Assembly (NCBI GenBank): GCA_037953625.1
Contig: CM075654.1
Location: 54,691,001 to 54,755,000 of the forward strand
DNA from: Crotalaria pallida
Taxonomy: Eukaryota > Streptophyta > Magnoliopsida > Fabales > Fabaceae
DNA length: 64,000 bases
Reading direction: 5' to 3'
The notes under the pieces were generated by a model, which did not search any database, was not told the origin of the DNA, and was given only the letters and a program-made list of their open reading frames with translations. The stretch's first letter is position 1. Each line of letters opens with the position of its first letter. The position numbers and the translations under genes are program-made. Shown piece after piece: positions 1 to 11,420 of this stretch.

Positions 1-1487
1 AATGGTACTTAATTTCTTTTGATGCCTATCGGGTTGATATCCTAAACCCGCTCTATTGAAGAAACATTTTTGTCTCCCTAGCATTAAATTTAAAGTATTT
101 CTACCTTTCGTAAATTTTGCAAGAGTTTCTTTTAAATCTTCTACTTCTTTAACAAGGTCCTTGCAAAACTTACAAGAAGAAGAACTAGCCTTAAATTTAA
201 CTTCGTTACTTGAGGTGTTCGAAGAATTTTTCAAAGTCAAATTCAGCTCCTTATTTTGATTTTTCAAAAATTCATTTTCCTTAATAAGATTTTTATTCTT
301 TTCTAAAAGAGAAGCTGAATTTTTCTTTTCTAAAGAAATCAATAAGGATAACCTCATTGACTCCTCACGTAATTCTTCAAAAGCCTCTTGTAATTCATCA
401 TAAGAAAAATTAAGTTCAGAAATTACCTCATCTCCGTGTGCCATCAAACATATGTTGGTTGTCTCTTCTTGTTCGTCCGAATCCTCATCCGAACTTCCCT
501 CGTTGTCTAACCATGCCAAATATGCTTGCTTCCCTTTCTTTGAAATTGAGGTGCCTTTTCTGAATTTTCTTTCTTTTTCAGCTGGTAGCAGTCTGCTCTG
601 ATGTGACCAGGCTTGCCACACTCATGACATGTGATGGATGAGCCTCCACTTTTGTTGTTGTCCCTTCTATTGAAGTTGCTTTTCTTCCTCAGAAATTTCC
701 CAAACTTTTTGACCAACAGACCCATGTGTTCATCATTTATCAGTTCTTTGTCCGAGTCACTTTCAGTTGCTTGTGCTTCAGCCTTGAATGCCAAACTTTT
801 GACTTTCTTGTTCTCCTCTTCGTATTGAGCCAATCTTTTTAGTTCACTTTCATGCTCTTGTAACTTCCTGAAGAAAGTTGCCAGCGTCATAGTTGAAAGG
901 TTTCTTGATTCAGCAATCGCCGTCACTTTGGGTTGCCATTCTCTTCCCAAACACCTTAAAACATTGTTGATGACATCCTCATTGGTGAATTTCTTCCCCA
1001 ATGTTGTTAGCTGATTTACAATCATCGTGAAGCGTTTTTGGATCTCTTGAATTGATTCTCCATCTTTCATTCTGAAAAATTCATATTCCCCAGTCAGAGT
1101 ATTGATTCTCGACCTTTTCACTTCAGTTGTACCTTCATGCGTGACTTCTAGCGTATCCCACATTTGTTGTGCTGTCTCGCATGTCGATATCCTGAAAAAC
1201 TCATCATAGCTCAAAGCAGATGTTATAATATTTTTCGCTTTCAGGTCGTATTGGACTCTACGTTCCTCCTCCTCCTTCCACTCAGCCATAGGCTTTTCAC
1301 CAGTGTTACCATTAACCACATAGGTAGGAACATAGGGAACATTAACGACGACATCCCAAACTTTTAATCCGACTCCTTGAATAAAAATTTTCATACGGGC
1401 TTTCCAATACGCGTACCCTACCCTATCAAACATGGGACGACGGTTAATAGAACTCCCTTCACCACCAAACAGAGAGTTCGAAGCCAT
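1..1487 (-). pseudogene. Ty1/copia gag fragment A (broken; runs off the window)
   Basis: Reads leftward from a methionine at 1487-1485 (start of protein MASNSLFGGEG), just downstream of the primer-binding site, so I prefer it to the more upstream ATG. The N-terminal two thirds is a copia gag of the UBN2/DUF4219 type, with motifs YAYWKARMKIFI and MWDTLEVTHEG. A CCHC zinc knuckle (CHECGKPGHIRADC) lies near 595-640. The tail, in another frame, is a Lys/Glu/Asn-rich coiled-coil stretch ending with the motif GLGYQP. Compared with the copy at 16093-16946, one T is missing from the T run near 556-560. That frameshift ends the long frame at 507. Gag would form the particle and bind RNA; this copy cannot make the full protein. 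The 67-aa plus-strand frame at its left end is a shadow. No pol is visible. Confidence 0.88.
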
Positions 1488-1523
1488 ACTCTTGAGACGG
1501 TTAAGTCTTAACACAAGAGACTA

Positions 1524-1535
1524 GCTCTGATGCCA
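1524..1535 (-). other. primer-binding site of copia fragment A
   Basis: On the minus strand this reads TGGCATCAGAGC, one base from the initiator tRNA-Met 3'-end complement TGGTATCAGAGC. It lies two bases from the LTR end (CCAACA on the minus strand) and about 37 bases before the gag ATG, the normal order for a minus-strand element. Confidence 0.85.
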
Positions 1536-1537
1536 AT

Positions 1538-3032
1538 TGTTGGTTTTGGCCTCAAAATCTCTAGAGGGGGGTGAATCGAGTTTTATTAATGTATTGTGAA
1601 ATCCTTTAAAAATTAAAAAATTGTTTTGAGATGGAGAGATTAAGCGTTTGAAACGGATCGCGAAAAGGATAGATAAAATAAATTGAGCAGCACAGAAACG
1701 TAAATAATTGAAATATGCGGAAAAATAAAGAGATAGGGATAGAAAAGCTTGCACCGGTGAATTTTATACTGGTTCAGCCTTCCCGTCAAAAGGCCTAGTC
1801 CAGTCCCCAAGCGACCCGCCTGAGAGTCTTATAATCAGCAATAGAGCCGCACCCTATTACACCCAAGAGCACCCCGCACACTACTAGGAACCTCCGTTCG
1901 CTAGGGGCCTCAAATCACACAGCAAGGTTCCTCGCCCTACGACGTATCAAACATCGGATTCTCTCCCTAACCACTAAGGTTCAATTACAATGGATATGAG
2001 AGTGATTACAATAGCAATGTGTGTTCTCAACAACACAGATACAACAATATGCTCTTATGATAAAGAAGTGCTTCTTCTCTAAGAGTTACTCAGCCAATAA
2101 GGTTTTTGTTCTTCCAAAAGTATGAACGTGAAAACCAGAAGATTAGAGAAGAAGAAAAGAGAACATGATTTTCAGAAATTGAGAGTTGCATCTGAATGTT
2201 GGAGTGAAGTTTTTATAAAAAAATAAAACATTTAGAATCAAAAAGATTTTGAATTAGTAAAACAAAATCAAAACAAAATAAAATAAGATTTGAAATAAGT
2301 TTTAAAATCAAAACTAAATCAAAAGGATTTGCAAAATAAAATAAAGATTTGATTCTTAAAACTAAAATGGAAATAATTCAAATTTAAAATCATTTTCGAA
2401 TTTTATAAAATAAATCAGAATCTTTTATATAAAAACAAATCAGGAAATAATCAAAATGATTCTGACACGTTTTTCAATAAAACTTGAAGTAATCGATTAC
2501 TTTCTGAAGGTAATCGATTATTCCTTCAAAAATAGAAATTCTTAAATTCATTTGAAAAACAATTAATCGATTAGACCAACAATGATTAATCGATTACACC
2601 ACTCCTGTTCAATATGTGATGCAACTCATTTAATCGATTACACTAAACAATTAATCCCTCTGTTATGCATATGATGCAACATCATGTAATCGATTACTAC
2701 AGAGCCTATGATTACTAAGCCTCTGAAAAATATATGATGCAACAATTATAATCGATTACTTGAGTCAGGTAATCGATTACTCCCATAAGAAAGTAATTGA
2801 TTAACAAGATTCATTTAATCGATTACAACCTCTCTGATTTTTCTATGATGCAACAAAGTTAATCGATTATCTTGAGTAGCTAATCGATTACTCTCTCTTG
2901 CATACATAAAAATATACAGAGTTTTGTAACATCAAGTATTTTCACAAAGATTAAGATAGAAAACACCTTTTCATGAAAAAAACATTTTTCTTCTCCCTTT
3001 TAAAATGAAAAACTTATTGGCTTTTGTAAACT
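1538..3032 (-). repeat. copia 5' LTR of fragment A
   Basis: On the plus strand the LTR begins TGTTGGTTTTGGCC; this is its 3' end because the element reads leftward. About 1.4 kb is repeated at 14676-16090 with high identity. The distal boundary near 3032 is uncertain, because it abuts another LTR start (TGTAACACC at 3033) and I find no target duplication. Candidate TATA boxes on the minus strand are TATATAAAAGA (2431-2421) and the TTTTATAAAAAC region near 2205-2220. Both lie downstream of the ATCGAT palindrome cluster. Small ORFs inside are not credible genes. Confidence 0.8.
2490..2892. repeat. cluster of TAATCGATTA palindromes in the copia LTR
   Basis: About a dozen copies of the 10-bp palindrome TAATCGATTA or one-base variants (TAATTGATTA, TAATCGATTAC) at irregular spacing over 400 bp. 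Irregular spacers and self-complementary units rule out a simple tandem satellite. The cluster is repeated at 15640-16047. On the minus strand it lies 5' of candidate TATA boxes. Confidence 0.85.
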
Positions 3033-5055
3033 TGTAACACCCCGCATTTTTCCAGAACGTGCGTAAACGATTTTTAACGAAAGAAACCTTGAAATCATGA
3101 TTTTTAGAAAAAGTATTTTTCATGAGAAAGAAATGAAGTGTTGATTTTCATAGATTCCTATAAACCAAATATTTTGTTGAAATAGAAAAGAATGGCTAAA
3201 TTGTGGTTTTTGATGATTTTGTTAAAAATGAAATTTTTGGGGTCTGTTATCTTTGAAAATTTGTATCTTTTAAACCGTAACTCGGATTTTTATGATCCAT
3301 ATATGAAAACGATCGTTTTAAAACCTAGAATTTGAAAACGTGATTTTTAGAAATTTCTGGAATGATTTATAAAAATTTATTTTCAAAATATATTAGAAAA
3401 GCGAATTTTAAGAAAAATGTGTTTTTGTGATGATGTCTTGGCATGAAATTTGTGTGATGTGTATTTGATTTAATGTATGTGTGATACGTGATGCATGAGA
3501 ATGGTTGTGAATATGATTTCCTAGAATTAATTACATTAGTATATGAATTGTAATTATAAATAATTAATGGTAAATATGATTAGAAAATAAAAAGTATGTG
3601 ACATGTGTGTGCATGTAGGTGCATGTATTGGTGTGTGTATGTGTCATCCGTGGGTGTGTTCATGTGTGTGTGTGTAGGCTTAGAATTGTAGAGACTTAGG
3701 GATTAAGACACTAAGTAACCAAACTAGAACCTAACCAAACTAAAGTGGAAGAGAAACCCTAACTATCATCTAACCAACCATTAGTCCTAAGTGACCCCTA
3801 GCAATCTATCCACTCCACTTTGTCCCCTTAACTTTAGTGACCCTTAGCCATGCAAACTTTTGTTGAGACATAACCGCCCCTCCCATCATGTAAGACTCAA
3901 CCAAGACTTAAGGGTAAAAGAGGAAAACTCGTGGCTTATTTATGCATAGAGCCTTAGTTCATTTCACCTTTATCCATTCCCATTTACACACTTCCAACAT
4001 CAAACACAACATTCTAAGAGCCATTCAAACTCTTAGAGAAATAGAAAAGAAATAGAAAGGAAGAGAGAAAGAGTGGTGGCCGAGAGACTAAGGGAGAAGA
4101 AGAAGGAAAACCCAAGCTTAATCAAACCTTTTCTTTTGAAGATCAAGAGTGTTAGAAGCCAAGAGACCAACCCTTCTTGTTAGGAAATCCGAGGATCAAG
4201 AGGAAGAATGTAATAGTCTAGTTTTTCTTTCTTAGTTTGTAGATTTCTTTTACTTTCTTCTTGCATGTTTATTTCCATAATTTGTAAGGTGAATTTATGT
4301 GTTATTCTTTCTTGATCTTGAACTTTCATGGACTAAAATTAATTTGTAACAATTGTAACTTTATGTTTATGGTTCGGTTTATGCTTTCTTGCTAGATCTT
4401 CATGTTTTCCTAACTAAAAACTTAGAGATCTAAAGTTTTGTTTAAGATTTTGTGAAGCTTAACCTAGATCTTTCTTGCATGTGTATTTTTCTTGTTCTAA
4501 ACTATGATCTATATGTGTTTATGTGCTTATGTGACAAATCCATCTATGATCTAAGTGTAATAAACGGTGAAGTAAAATTATTTTGCCTCGCATGTTGAAT
4601 TTCTTGATGAAACCGTGAGCTAGGATGTTTTTTTTAGGAAATGATTTAATAAATTAATGTGTGTTTCGAACTTGATAAATGATAGATTTAAGGTCTTTAG
4701 TCTTGCATGTTAAATTTTGCTTGTTTATATGATGATCTATGATGTGTTTGTATGCTTTCTTAATAAATGAATATTTGATCTAAGTTTGCTTGAAAATAAA
4801 GTTGAGATCTTTGGTTTTCCACGATGAAATGATGATGGCTCTGTTAATTTATGTGCATATATTTAATGATCCAAGTTTTTAAATCATGCATGTTAATTTC
4901 AAGTAGAAAAATCATGCTTTTACTTGATGCATGTCACGGTTTTGGAAGAGAAAATTTAAAGGACAAGTTTTAAAATGATTCTTGAGAACCAAAAACTCCA
5001 AGTTGGTTTTCATCGAAATCGTTTTCACACGTACGGGAAAATGCGGGGCGTTACA
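3033..5055 (+). repeat. gypsy-type LTR segment closed by a ~45-bp inverted repeat
   Basis: Begins TGTAACACCCCGCATTTT and ends with the near-perfect reverse complement (AAAATGCGGGGCGTTACA). The match continues inward to about 45 bp, through an ACGTG block and AAACGATTT. The interior is non-coding and resembles the 5' parts of the LTRs at 18263 and 52463: a GT-rich stretch (3600-3690), then conserved blocks such as the CTAAGTGACCCCTAG type, a TATA-like TATTTATG (3937-3944) and a hairpin (4013-4037). The flanking five bases (AAACT, AAAAG) do not match, so this is not a clean solo insertion. It is probably the front part of a longer LTR, joined by recombination to the next segment. Confidence 0.6.
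4013..4037 (+). other. conserved leader hairpin (copy in the 3033 LTR)
   Basis: TCTAAGAG (4013-4020) pairs perfectly with CTCTTAGA (4030-4037) around a 9-nt loop, CCATTCAAA. It lies about 76 nt downstream of TATTTATG, so it would sit near the 5' end of the RNA. Equivalent hairpins lie in the array LTRs and at 53501-53527. Confidence 0.6.
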
Positions 5056-5150
5056 AAAAGAAAAATATGAATGTTCGGAATTAAACTAAGTGCAAAATGT
5101 GTATTGTGATGCTTTAATATTATTATCTATATGAATAACATATGTGATGC

Positions 5151-5406
5151 TATGAGGTACCTTCCGGTGTGGAGGTGAAGTACCCATAGGCCAAACCGTA
5201 TGAGGTACCTTCCTGTGTGGAGGTGAAGTACAACGGTATGAGGTACCTTCCGGTGTGGAGGTGAAGTACCCAATGGCCAATTTGTATGAGGTACCTTCCG
5301 GTGTGGAGGTGAAGTACAATGCTATGAGGTACCTTCCGGTGTGGAGGTGAAGTACCCATAGGCCCAATCGTATGAGGTACCTTCCGGTGTGGAGGTGAAG
5401 TACAAC
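5151..5406. repeat. 86-bp dimeric minisatellite, 3 dimers (5' LTR copy)
   Basis: Six monomers start at 5151, 5199, 5237, 5285, 5323 and 5371. Spacings are 48, 38, 48, 38 and 48 bp, so a 48-bp and a 38-bp form alternate strictly. Each holds the core GAGGTACCTTCCGGTGTGGA with the palindrome GGTACC. Minus-strand ORFs across it arise because 86 is not a multiple of three and no unit contains a stop; they are artefacts. Confidence 0.92.
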
Positions 5407-6306
5407 GCTAAGAGATATAACTTAAAAAAAATGAAATGGAAAATGAATTATAATAATGATACAGAACTTGAAATGATGTTTTAGGATTATCTGCAAAAGA
5501 CTAAATAATTGTGAAGTACAATGCTAAGAGCTACATCTTAAAATTGAAATGGAAATATAAATGGAATTGTATGTTGGGAAATTAGAACGTGAAAGGTAAA
5601 GGAAGAAGAGAATGTGAAATATAAAAGTAAATAAGTGATGTTTTTGGAATAGGTGAAATTTGTAATTAGATGATAACCGATCATGTGTGTGAGAGGGTTA
5701 TTCACTAGATAGTTGGTAGGAGGATGAGATTAATGAGACAAATATGGAAAAGCTAATATGGGCATAATTAACAAGAGGTGAAGAAATGAGATTATTGTGT
5801 GTGTTTGAGCATGCTGGTTTGACTAAATGGAAATATATATGCTATGTGCTAATTGTGTTTGACTTGGTGGTGGGTTATTATGTCTAGTTAGAAACTACTT
5901 TCTATTTCATGTGTAAAGCTCACCCTTGCAACCATTTTTACAGGTTCAAAGTTTGAGCAGACACAGTTTTCGGCCGAGCAGGAGTACACTCTGTGAATTC
6001 AATGCTCCTAATTATGTGGATTATGTTTTGATGATGACAAAATAATTAACAAATCATGCCTTGAAGAAATTGCAACATCAACATCAACAAGAAGTCAAGA
6101 AAAGAAGACAAGTGCCCAATCATTCTCAATCAAATATTAATTGTAAATTTCTAATTTATGTTGAGAGTGGTTGAGAGTGGGTAGAAATAGTTAGTCTCTT
6201 CTAGGAATAAATTTTTATATGTTTATTAAGTTGAGATTGACCAAAAATTAATACTTGAGAAGAAAAATAAAATTGAAAAATAATTTTTCCCATATCTGAT
6301 CAAAAT

Positions 6307-6470
6307 ACTCGAGTATTTTGAGAAAGACTCGAGTATATACTCGAGTATTTATAGAAAAACTCGAGTATTTTTGCCAGGTCAGCAAATATGACCGTTAGTC
6401 TTGTTCGTGCACCAATTCACTCGTGACCGACCAAAAAGACTCGAGTATTTACAAAAAGACTCGAGTATTT
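6307..6470. repeat. ACTCGAGT palindrome cluster 1 of the solo LTR
   Basis: Six copies of ACTCGAGTA(TTT) within about 160 bp, irregularly spaced, roughly 300 bp after the LTR start. The first cluster of the element at 55961 sits at the same relative position. Confidence 0.88.
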
Positions 6471-7359
6471 TTGTCCAGTCAGCAAAAAATGAACGTTGGA
6501 GAGACTCAAAAACTCAATTGAGGGCATTTGAGTCTCATCCAACCCAAGAGAGTAATTCAGAACCTTATTGTAAAATTTCTCTTTGAATTTGTGCAAGAAC
6601 AAACAAGACAACAAGATCATATTGATTCAAGCTTTCTTAATTTCCTCTTCTCAAGTGTTAATTCCCAAAAAGCTCAACTTCTCACTCATATTGTCATTTT
6701 ATTCCAAGTTGAGTTTTAGGCCTCAATTCTTACATTGAGCTGTGCTTATTTGTGCTAATCCATTGTGAGATTAGTAATACACATACAAAAAGCTTGATTA
6801 TTCAAAGTCTTGGATTGTTCCCAAGCAAACCCTAAGTGGCTTAGGGTGTTGGAAGTCTTGAGAGGTTCTCAAGCACAAGACTAGGAGGTTCCTAGCCCGG
6901 TGGAGTTTCTTGAAGGGAGTTCAAGGAAGCTTTGTGAAGAGTTCTTCAATCACCGGAATCAAATTGGGGTAGAAATCAAGAGTTTGGTACACTCTTGAAA
7001 GGGTTAGGTTGAGTGAGGCCATTCTCAAGCAATCCTTTGTAATTTCTAACAATTTGATTATTAGTAGAAACTCCTAAGTGATTAGGAGGACTGGATGTAG
7101 CTCATTGTTGGAGTGAACCAGGATAAAATTGCTTGAGTGTTGGTTTATTGCTTTTAATCTACTTTCTAGCTCAATAGACTTAAGTCATTTCAATCAATTA
7201 GGATTTATACAATTAGGTAGCAAGTTCAAGGAATCCTTGTGTTAAAAGTTATTTAGATTACTTGCTATTCTGTTGGATAAGTTCCTGTTTATTATTGAAT
7301 TGATTTGAGTTAAATTGCTGAATTTTCGTTTCTGGTTTTTCTGCTATCTGAGAGTAAAA

Positions 7360-7430
7360 ACTCGAGTTTTTCAGAAAAGACTCGAGTTGTTCATACTGAA
7401 AAACTCGAGTATTTCACAAAAGACTCGAGT
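7360..7430. repeat. ACTCGAGT palindrome cluster 2 of the solo LTR
   Basis: Four copies of ACTCGAGT within 71 bp, about 140-210 bp before the LTR end. The second cluster of the 55961 element also lies near its LTR end. Confidence 0.88.
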
Positions 7431-7904
7431 CTTTTGTGTCTGATTCCAGAAAACTCAGTCTAAGCTCCATTCTTCAATTATCAATCGAAATATTTGGTAT
7501 TAGTGCTTCAAAATACTATTCACCCCCCCTCTAGTATTTGCTTAGCCCGCTTGTTGGTTTTCAACACACTCCACACCGTGGAGTGTAATTTAGTGTAGAG
7601 GGAATTATATTCTTTTTATTATAATTAATTTAATTGGGTATTGAAACAATTCGTTGTAAGCCCTGAGTTTTGTTTTACTTTGTTAGCAGGGCCTGAAAAT
7701 CAAATTAGTATATTTATAAATATTTTCTGAACTGTACTGATTTGACAGGTGAAAACTCTAAATTTTTGGGAAGTCCGATGAACAGAGGAAACTCTGTCCG
7801 TTTTTCCGGAAAAATATTCTTAAGTATTTTAATTTAAAAATAAATTTTCAAGTATCATTTTTGATAAAACATCAATTTAATTAAATATTTGTGAGGGTGT
7901 TACA

Positions 7905-10054
7905 TTATGGTATCAGAGCAGTTTTTCCTCGGCCTTGGAGTTTGGACTTACAACTCCTATGGTTTACTCACCAAGCGAGTAGCCAATAGACATTTATATG
8001 CCTAAGTTAGTTAGATTAGGAATTAGGACTTAGAATAATATCGCTAATTCATAGTTGATTTCTTGGTGTTCGTTTCAAACTTCACCAAGCGTTCAGATCC
8101 AATTTCCCCATTTGTTGTATTGTCATACTTGGAAAACGTGTAATTGTCAAGACTAAGGGCAATGAAAGACCCCAACGGGCTAGGGCATGCTAGCTGCCAC
8201 CCCAACAGGAAGGATTAACCCTTGGTATTGAATTAAGAGCACGGATTCCAATGGTGACAATTTTGACAAAATAATTCCAATGACATTTCCATACATTTAA
8301 AACCATGATTTAAGTCGTGCCACTCTTCTTAATGGGAATAGCAAGTTGCCTATCGTATGGTGAAATTCGATCATACGGTAATGACTTCACCACCAATGAA
8401 ATGTAAGGTTGGACTTGCTCACTCCAATGTTACACAATTGAAGTTTCTGGGTTTAGGAGTATAAACTTATAATTTGAAATCCCCTGTAGATTTGAAATTC
8501 TCTAAAATCAGAATGCGCAGCGGAAATACCTGGAGGATCATCCTACAAAATCCTATGGGTCTTTCGTTCCTCTTCACGTGTCAAATCTACATATGGTGTC
8601 CCCAACTTGGAGCGTTGATTCTATTGTGCAGAACCTTAATATTGGTTTAGCATCTTGAACCTTTAATTCTTCACTTAAATCTTGACATCTTAGATATTAA
8701 TTGTTGAATCTAGATTTCATTCTTCTGTAAATATCAATTGATTGTGAATGAATTTTATTAATTCATGATACACTCGTTAATGTACAACTTCTTAAGTACA
8801 TTATACCCTCCATTTCCAGTTCAATTGATCGCTTGAATACAAACCAAAAGTTTGCCTTTTCGTATTTCGTATGGGTTTGATCCTACATACCCCCATGGTC
8901 TTCTGATATCAAATGGAATTTCTCTATTGTCCCTGACAATGGAATTGTATTTTGAACAAGCTTGACTTCGTGTGTTTCAAATATAATTAGAGTTATCAGT
9001 TCTTCCTTTAATCACGTATCTGTTCCTGAAGGCAACATACGGTTATGACTTGATAAGTGGATACCTGAACCTGTCTTTGGTTCATAATCCTTACAATCTC
9101 TTACACACCAACAAGTTTGATTATCTGGTCGTTCATTTCAATTCTATGTGCCTTGTGACCGTCGTAGAATTCGGATTGTCCCTTGCAAAACCTAAATACC
9201 TGCTTGCCAAGTTGAAACTTTACAAGTAACATGGAATCATTTTCATGTGATCCATGATTGGATGATCATGTTTGTTTTGACCATGCCTCTTAATATTTTC
9301 AAAGAGGTAACTCCTAGGACTCTAACCTTACTCCTTGTTAGAAACTGAAAACGATTCTTTTTATAACCTCTTGGCTTGTCTTATCCTTGGATTCAATTGA
9401 TATTTTTCATGAGTCTATTATATCATGCTTCTCTAATATGTGGCCAGAAAAGTCTCCTATCCTACCTGGAATAGTGTTGACAACCAAGAGAATCTTAATT
9501 TCGCTCATTGTTATCCAATGCTATCGTGCTATTGTCAAATTGACAACCCATGAGTCAATCAAATCGTCACTGATGGTTTACCCTATTTTATTCCTTGCTA
9601 GAATAGCTGTTCTGTACCTTGTGAAGAGCTTAACTAACTCACGGAGTTCGATATCGGCATGAAGTGTATCTCTCAGCTTGCAAGTTAACTAAGACCCTCG
9701 TGCTACACGTAGTGCTTGTTTACAGTTATGTTTGTCTCAGTTGCTGGGACAAACGTCAAGAATTCTCGGATCAGTGAACCTTGGCCTTACCATAGTAGAA
9801 ATCCTAAACAGATACCCAACCGAACTCATTGGTGTTAAGGAAAGAAGGTATAAGAGTGAAACAACGTTGGGCTAAGGGAGTCGAAAATATATCGAGAAAC
9901 ACCAAAGAGTATTGATCTAGGAGCGTCATAAGTGGGGGAGTGAACCCGGAAAGAGTTAGATATCACAGTTAGATGCCTTGTTTAAGTGATGGTTCTCCAT
10001 TCACTTGAAACAACCGGAATTTCGGGGACGAAATTCTCCTAAGTGGGGGAGAGT
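7905..10054 (+). mobile_element. internal region of non-autonomous element X (no coding capacity)
   Basis: Opens three bases after the LTR end with the primer-binding site TGGTATCAGAGCA (7908-7920) and closes with the polypurine tract AAGTGGGGGAGAG (10041-10053) before the 3' LTR. Between them are 2.1 kb without gag or pol motifs in any frame; the only listed frame is 91 codons (9387-9662) and looks like chance. It fits a large non-autonomous LTR element that depends on proteins from elsewhere. The hairpin before the polypurine tract (10017-10036) and the GGGGACGAAAT block match the pol end of Tekay-type elements, suggesting derivation from such a parent. Confidence 0.75.
10017..10036 (+). 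other. pre-polypurine-tract hairpin with GGGA loop (element X)
   Basis: GAATTTCG (10017-10024) pairs perfectly with CGAAATTC (10029-10036) around the tetraloop GGGA. The polypurine tract starts five bases later. The same structure with different stem bases stands before the polypurine tracts of the array units and of the Tekay element. Confidence 0.7.
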
Positions 10055-10759
10055 TGTAACATTCCGAATTTTAACCATAGTATAATTATAATAATTATAG
10101 ATTAAAATAATAATAATAACAATTATAAAGTTTAGGAATACCAAATTAAGGTCCCTTTTAGCATTATAAACGTGTTAAGAAGTATTGGAATAGGAACACC
10201 TGGATTTCTTTAACGTTATAAATTATAATTTTTGTTGAATTAAATAACAGTTTATTGAAATCAATCATTTAAGTTGAGTATTTTCATAAAATACCTTATG
10301 TTAATTACGAAAGAGTATTAATTATATTTAAAGTGAATTATTTTAAAGAAAAAATTAGCATATTAAAATAATGCTAAACATTTTGAATACTTTACTTAAC
10401 TTCTATATATTTAATAATGAATTATGTTTAGTGTTTTTAATTATTTGACTTTAAGACATTCTTAAAAAAAATAATAAAAATAAATAAATAAATAAATAAA
10501 TAATCACCCTCATTGAAGGATATACTTTTATGTTTACCTTAATTTGGACATACCAATATTAATTTACTTCCTAAGTAATATCAATTACTATTTTTATGGT
10601 ATCCCTATATATGATAATATGATATTTAATTCTTAGTATTAGTTTCCCTTCAAATAATAATAATATTGATTTTTAATTTACTATGATAAATAAATTAATT
10701 AATTAAAGTATTTGTTTATTAAAAAAAACGAAGTGATAAGTGTGTGTAGTGTGTTGAAG

Positions 10760-11420
10760 AGGAGAAGAACCCTCTTCTTCTTCTTCTTCGTGGGTTCCAG
10801 CAGCGGCAAACCCCCCCCATCACTATCGTCTCTCTCTCTCCGCCGATTCCTGTCCACGCCGCCACCCACCTAGCTTCCATCTCCGTCGAGCGGCCTCTCT
10901 CTCCCAGTCTCTCGATCTCACGCTCTCCCTCACCTCCCTCGCGATTGCTCCCACTCTCGATGTGGGTGTGAATGCGACCTACTCGCCGCCACTGTTCGCC
11001 GCCATAGCCTTGCTCGTGTACATCAGCCGTCGCCACCTTGTGCTTCTCCTTCCTTCATACAGATGGAGGACCACGAACCAGCCATCAACCAGAACCGATG
11101 CCACCGCCTTCAGCTTCCTCTCTCTCTCTCTCTCGGTGTCTCCGTGCATGAGCCACTTCCGCGATTGGTCGAACCGCCGCCACCTCTTTTGGTACTCTCC
11201 CCCAATCACAATTCAAATCACGAACCAAGCAGACGCCGTTATCGTCATCGGTCACGGTTACGGGTTCGATCCAAACCGCCATCACCAAACATAGTTGAGG
11301 AGTCAAACCGACGCCGGTCGTGTAAGCCATAGTTGCCATTGGTGGATTTGGACTAGTTCGATGTAAGCCGCAGCGGGATCGCCTCACCGAGCCATAAACC
11401 AGGTTCTAATAGAACCCTGA
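10760..11420 (+). other. GC-rich, pyrimidine-rich leader-like block in the LTR of X
   Basis: CpG-containing, CT-rich sequence (many TCTCTC and CCGCC runs) in an otherwise AT-rich LTR. It lies downstream of the AT-rich U3 and upstream of the GTAAGG donor-like site, as a transcribed leader would. The 5' LTR lacks this part because of truncation. A captured piece of a host gene 5' end is possible, but I recognise no protein. Confidence 0.45.

Larger units (their letters stand above)
5992..7566 (+). mobile_element. copia solo LTR with 5-bp target duplication CACTC
   Basis: Starts TGTGAATTCAATGC and ends TTTTCAACA. CACTC stands directly on both sides (5987-5991 and 7567-7571). There is no internal region, so it is a solo LTR, probably left by recombination between two LTRs. 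Its end (TATTCACCCCCCCTCTAG ... GCTTGTTGGTTTTCAACA) closely resembles the 5' LTR end of the copia element at 55961-57504. Its length of 1575 bp is also close to that LTR (~1544 bp). It carries two clusters of ACTCGAGT palindromes. Confidence 0.93.
5056..7904 (+). mobile_element. truncated 5' LTR of non-autonomous gypsy-type element X, interrupted by a solo LTR
   Basis: 5056-5945 and about 7620-7904 match 11967-13330, the 3' LTR of the same element. The first ~1.9 kb of the LTR is missing. The end GTGAGGGTGTTACA (to 7904) is followed by the primer-binding site. The segment at 5900-5991, with an acceptor-like TTTTTACAG|GT (5943/5944), is retained here but deleted from the 3' LTR near 13050. A copia solo LTR splits this LTR at 5992-7566. 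No protein is encoded. Confidence 0.75.

Noticed and set aside
2490..2892. Palindromic repeats resembling a CRISPR array
   Set aside because: Repeat words are about 10 bp, spacers vary from a few to ~60 bp, the setting is a plant LTR, and there are no cas genes.
3033..5055. DNA transposon with ~45-bp terminal inverted repeats
   Set aside because: The interior is homologous to the front of gypsy-type LTRs that share the same TGTAACA start, and there is no target duplication or transposase.
7908..7920. tRNA gene at the TGGTATCAGAGC sites
   Set aside because: Only the 12-13 bases complementary to the tRNA 3' end are present, next to LTR ends; no cloverleaf follows. These are primer-binding sites.
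10962..11294. Host gene exon in the GC-rich block
   Set aside because: Overlapping ORFs of similar length on both strands, no recognisable protein, and location inside an LTR; kept only as a question in the findings.
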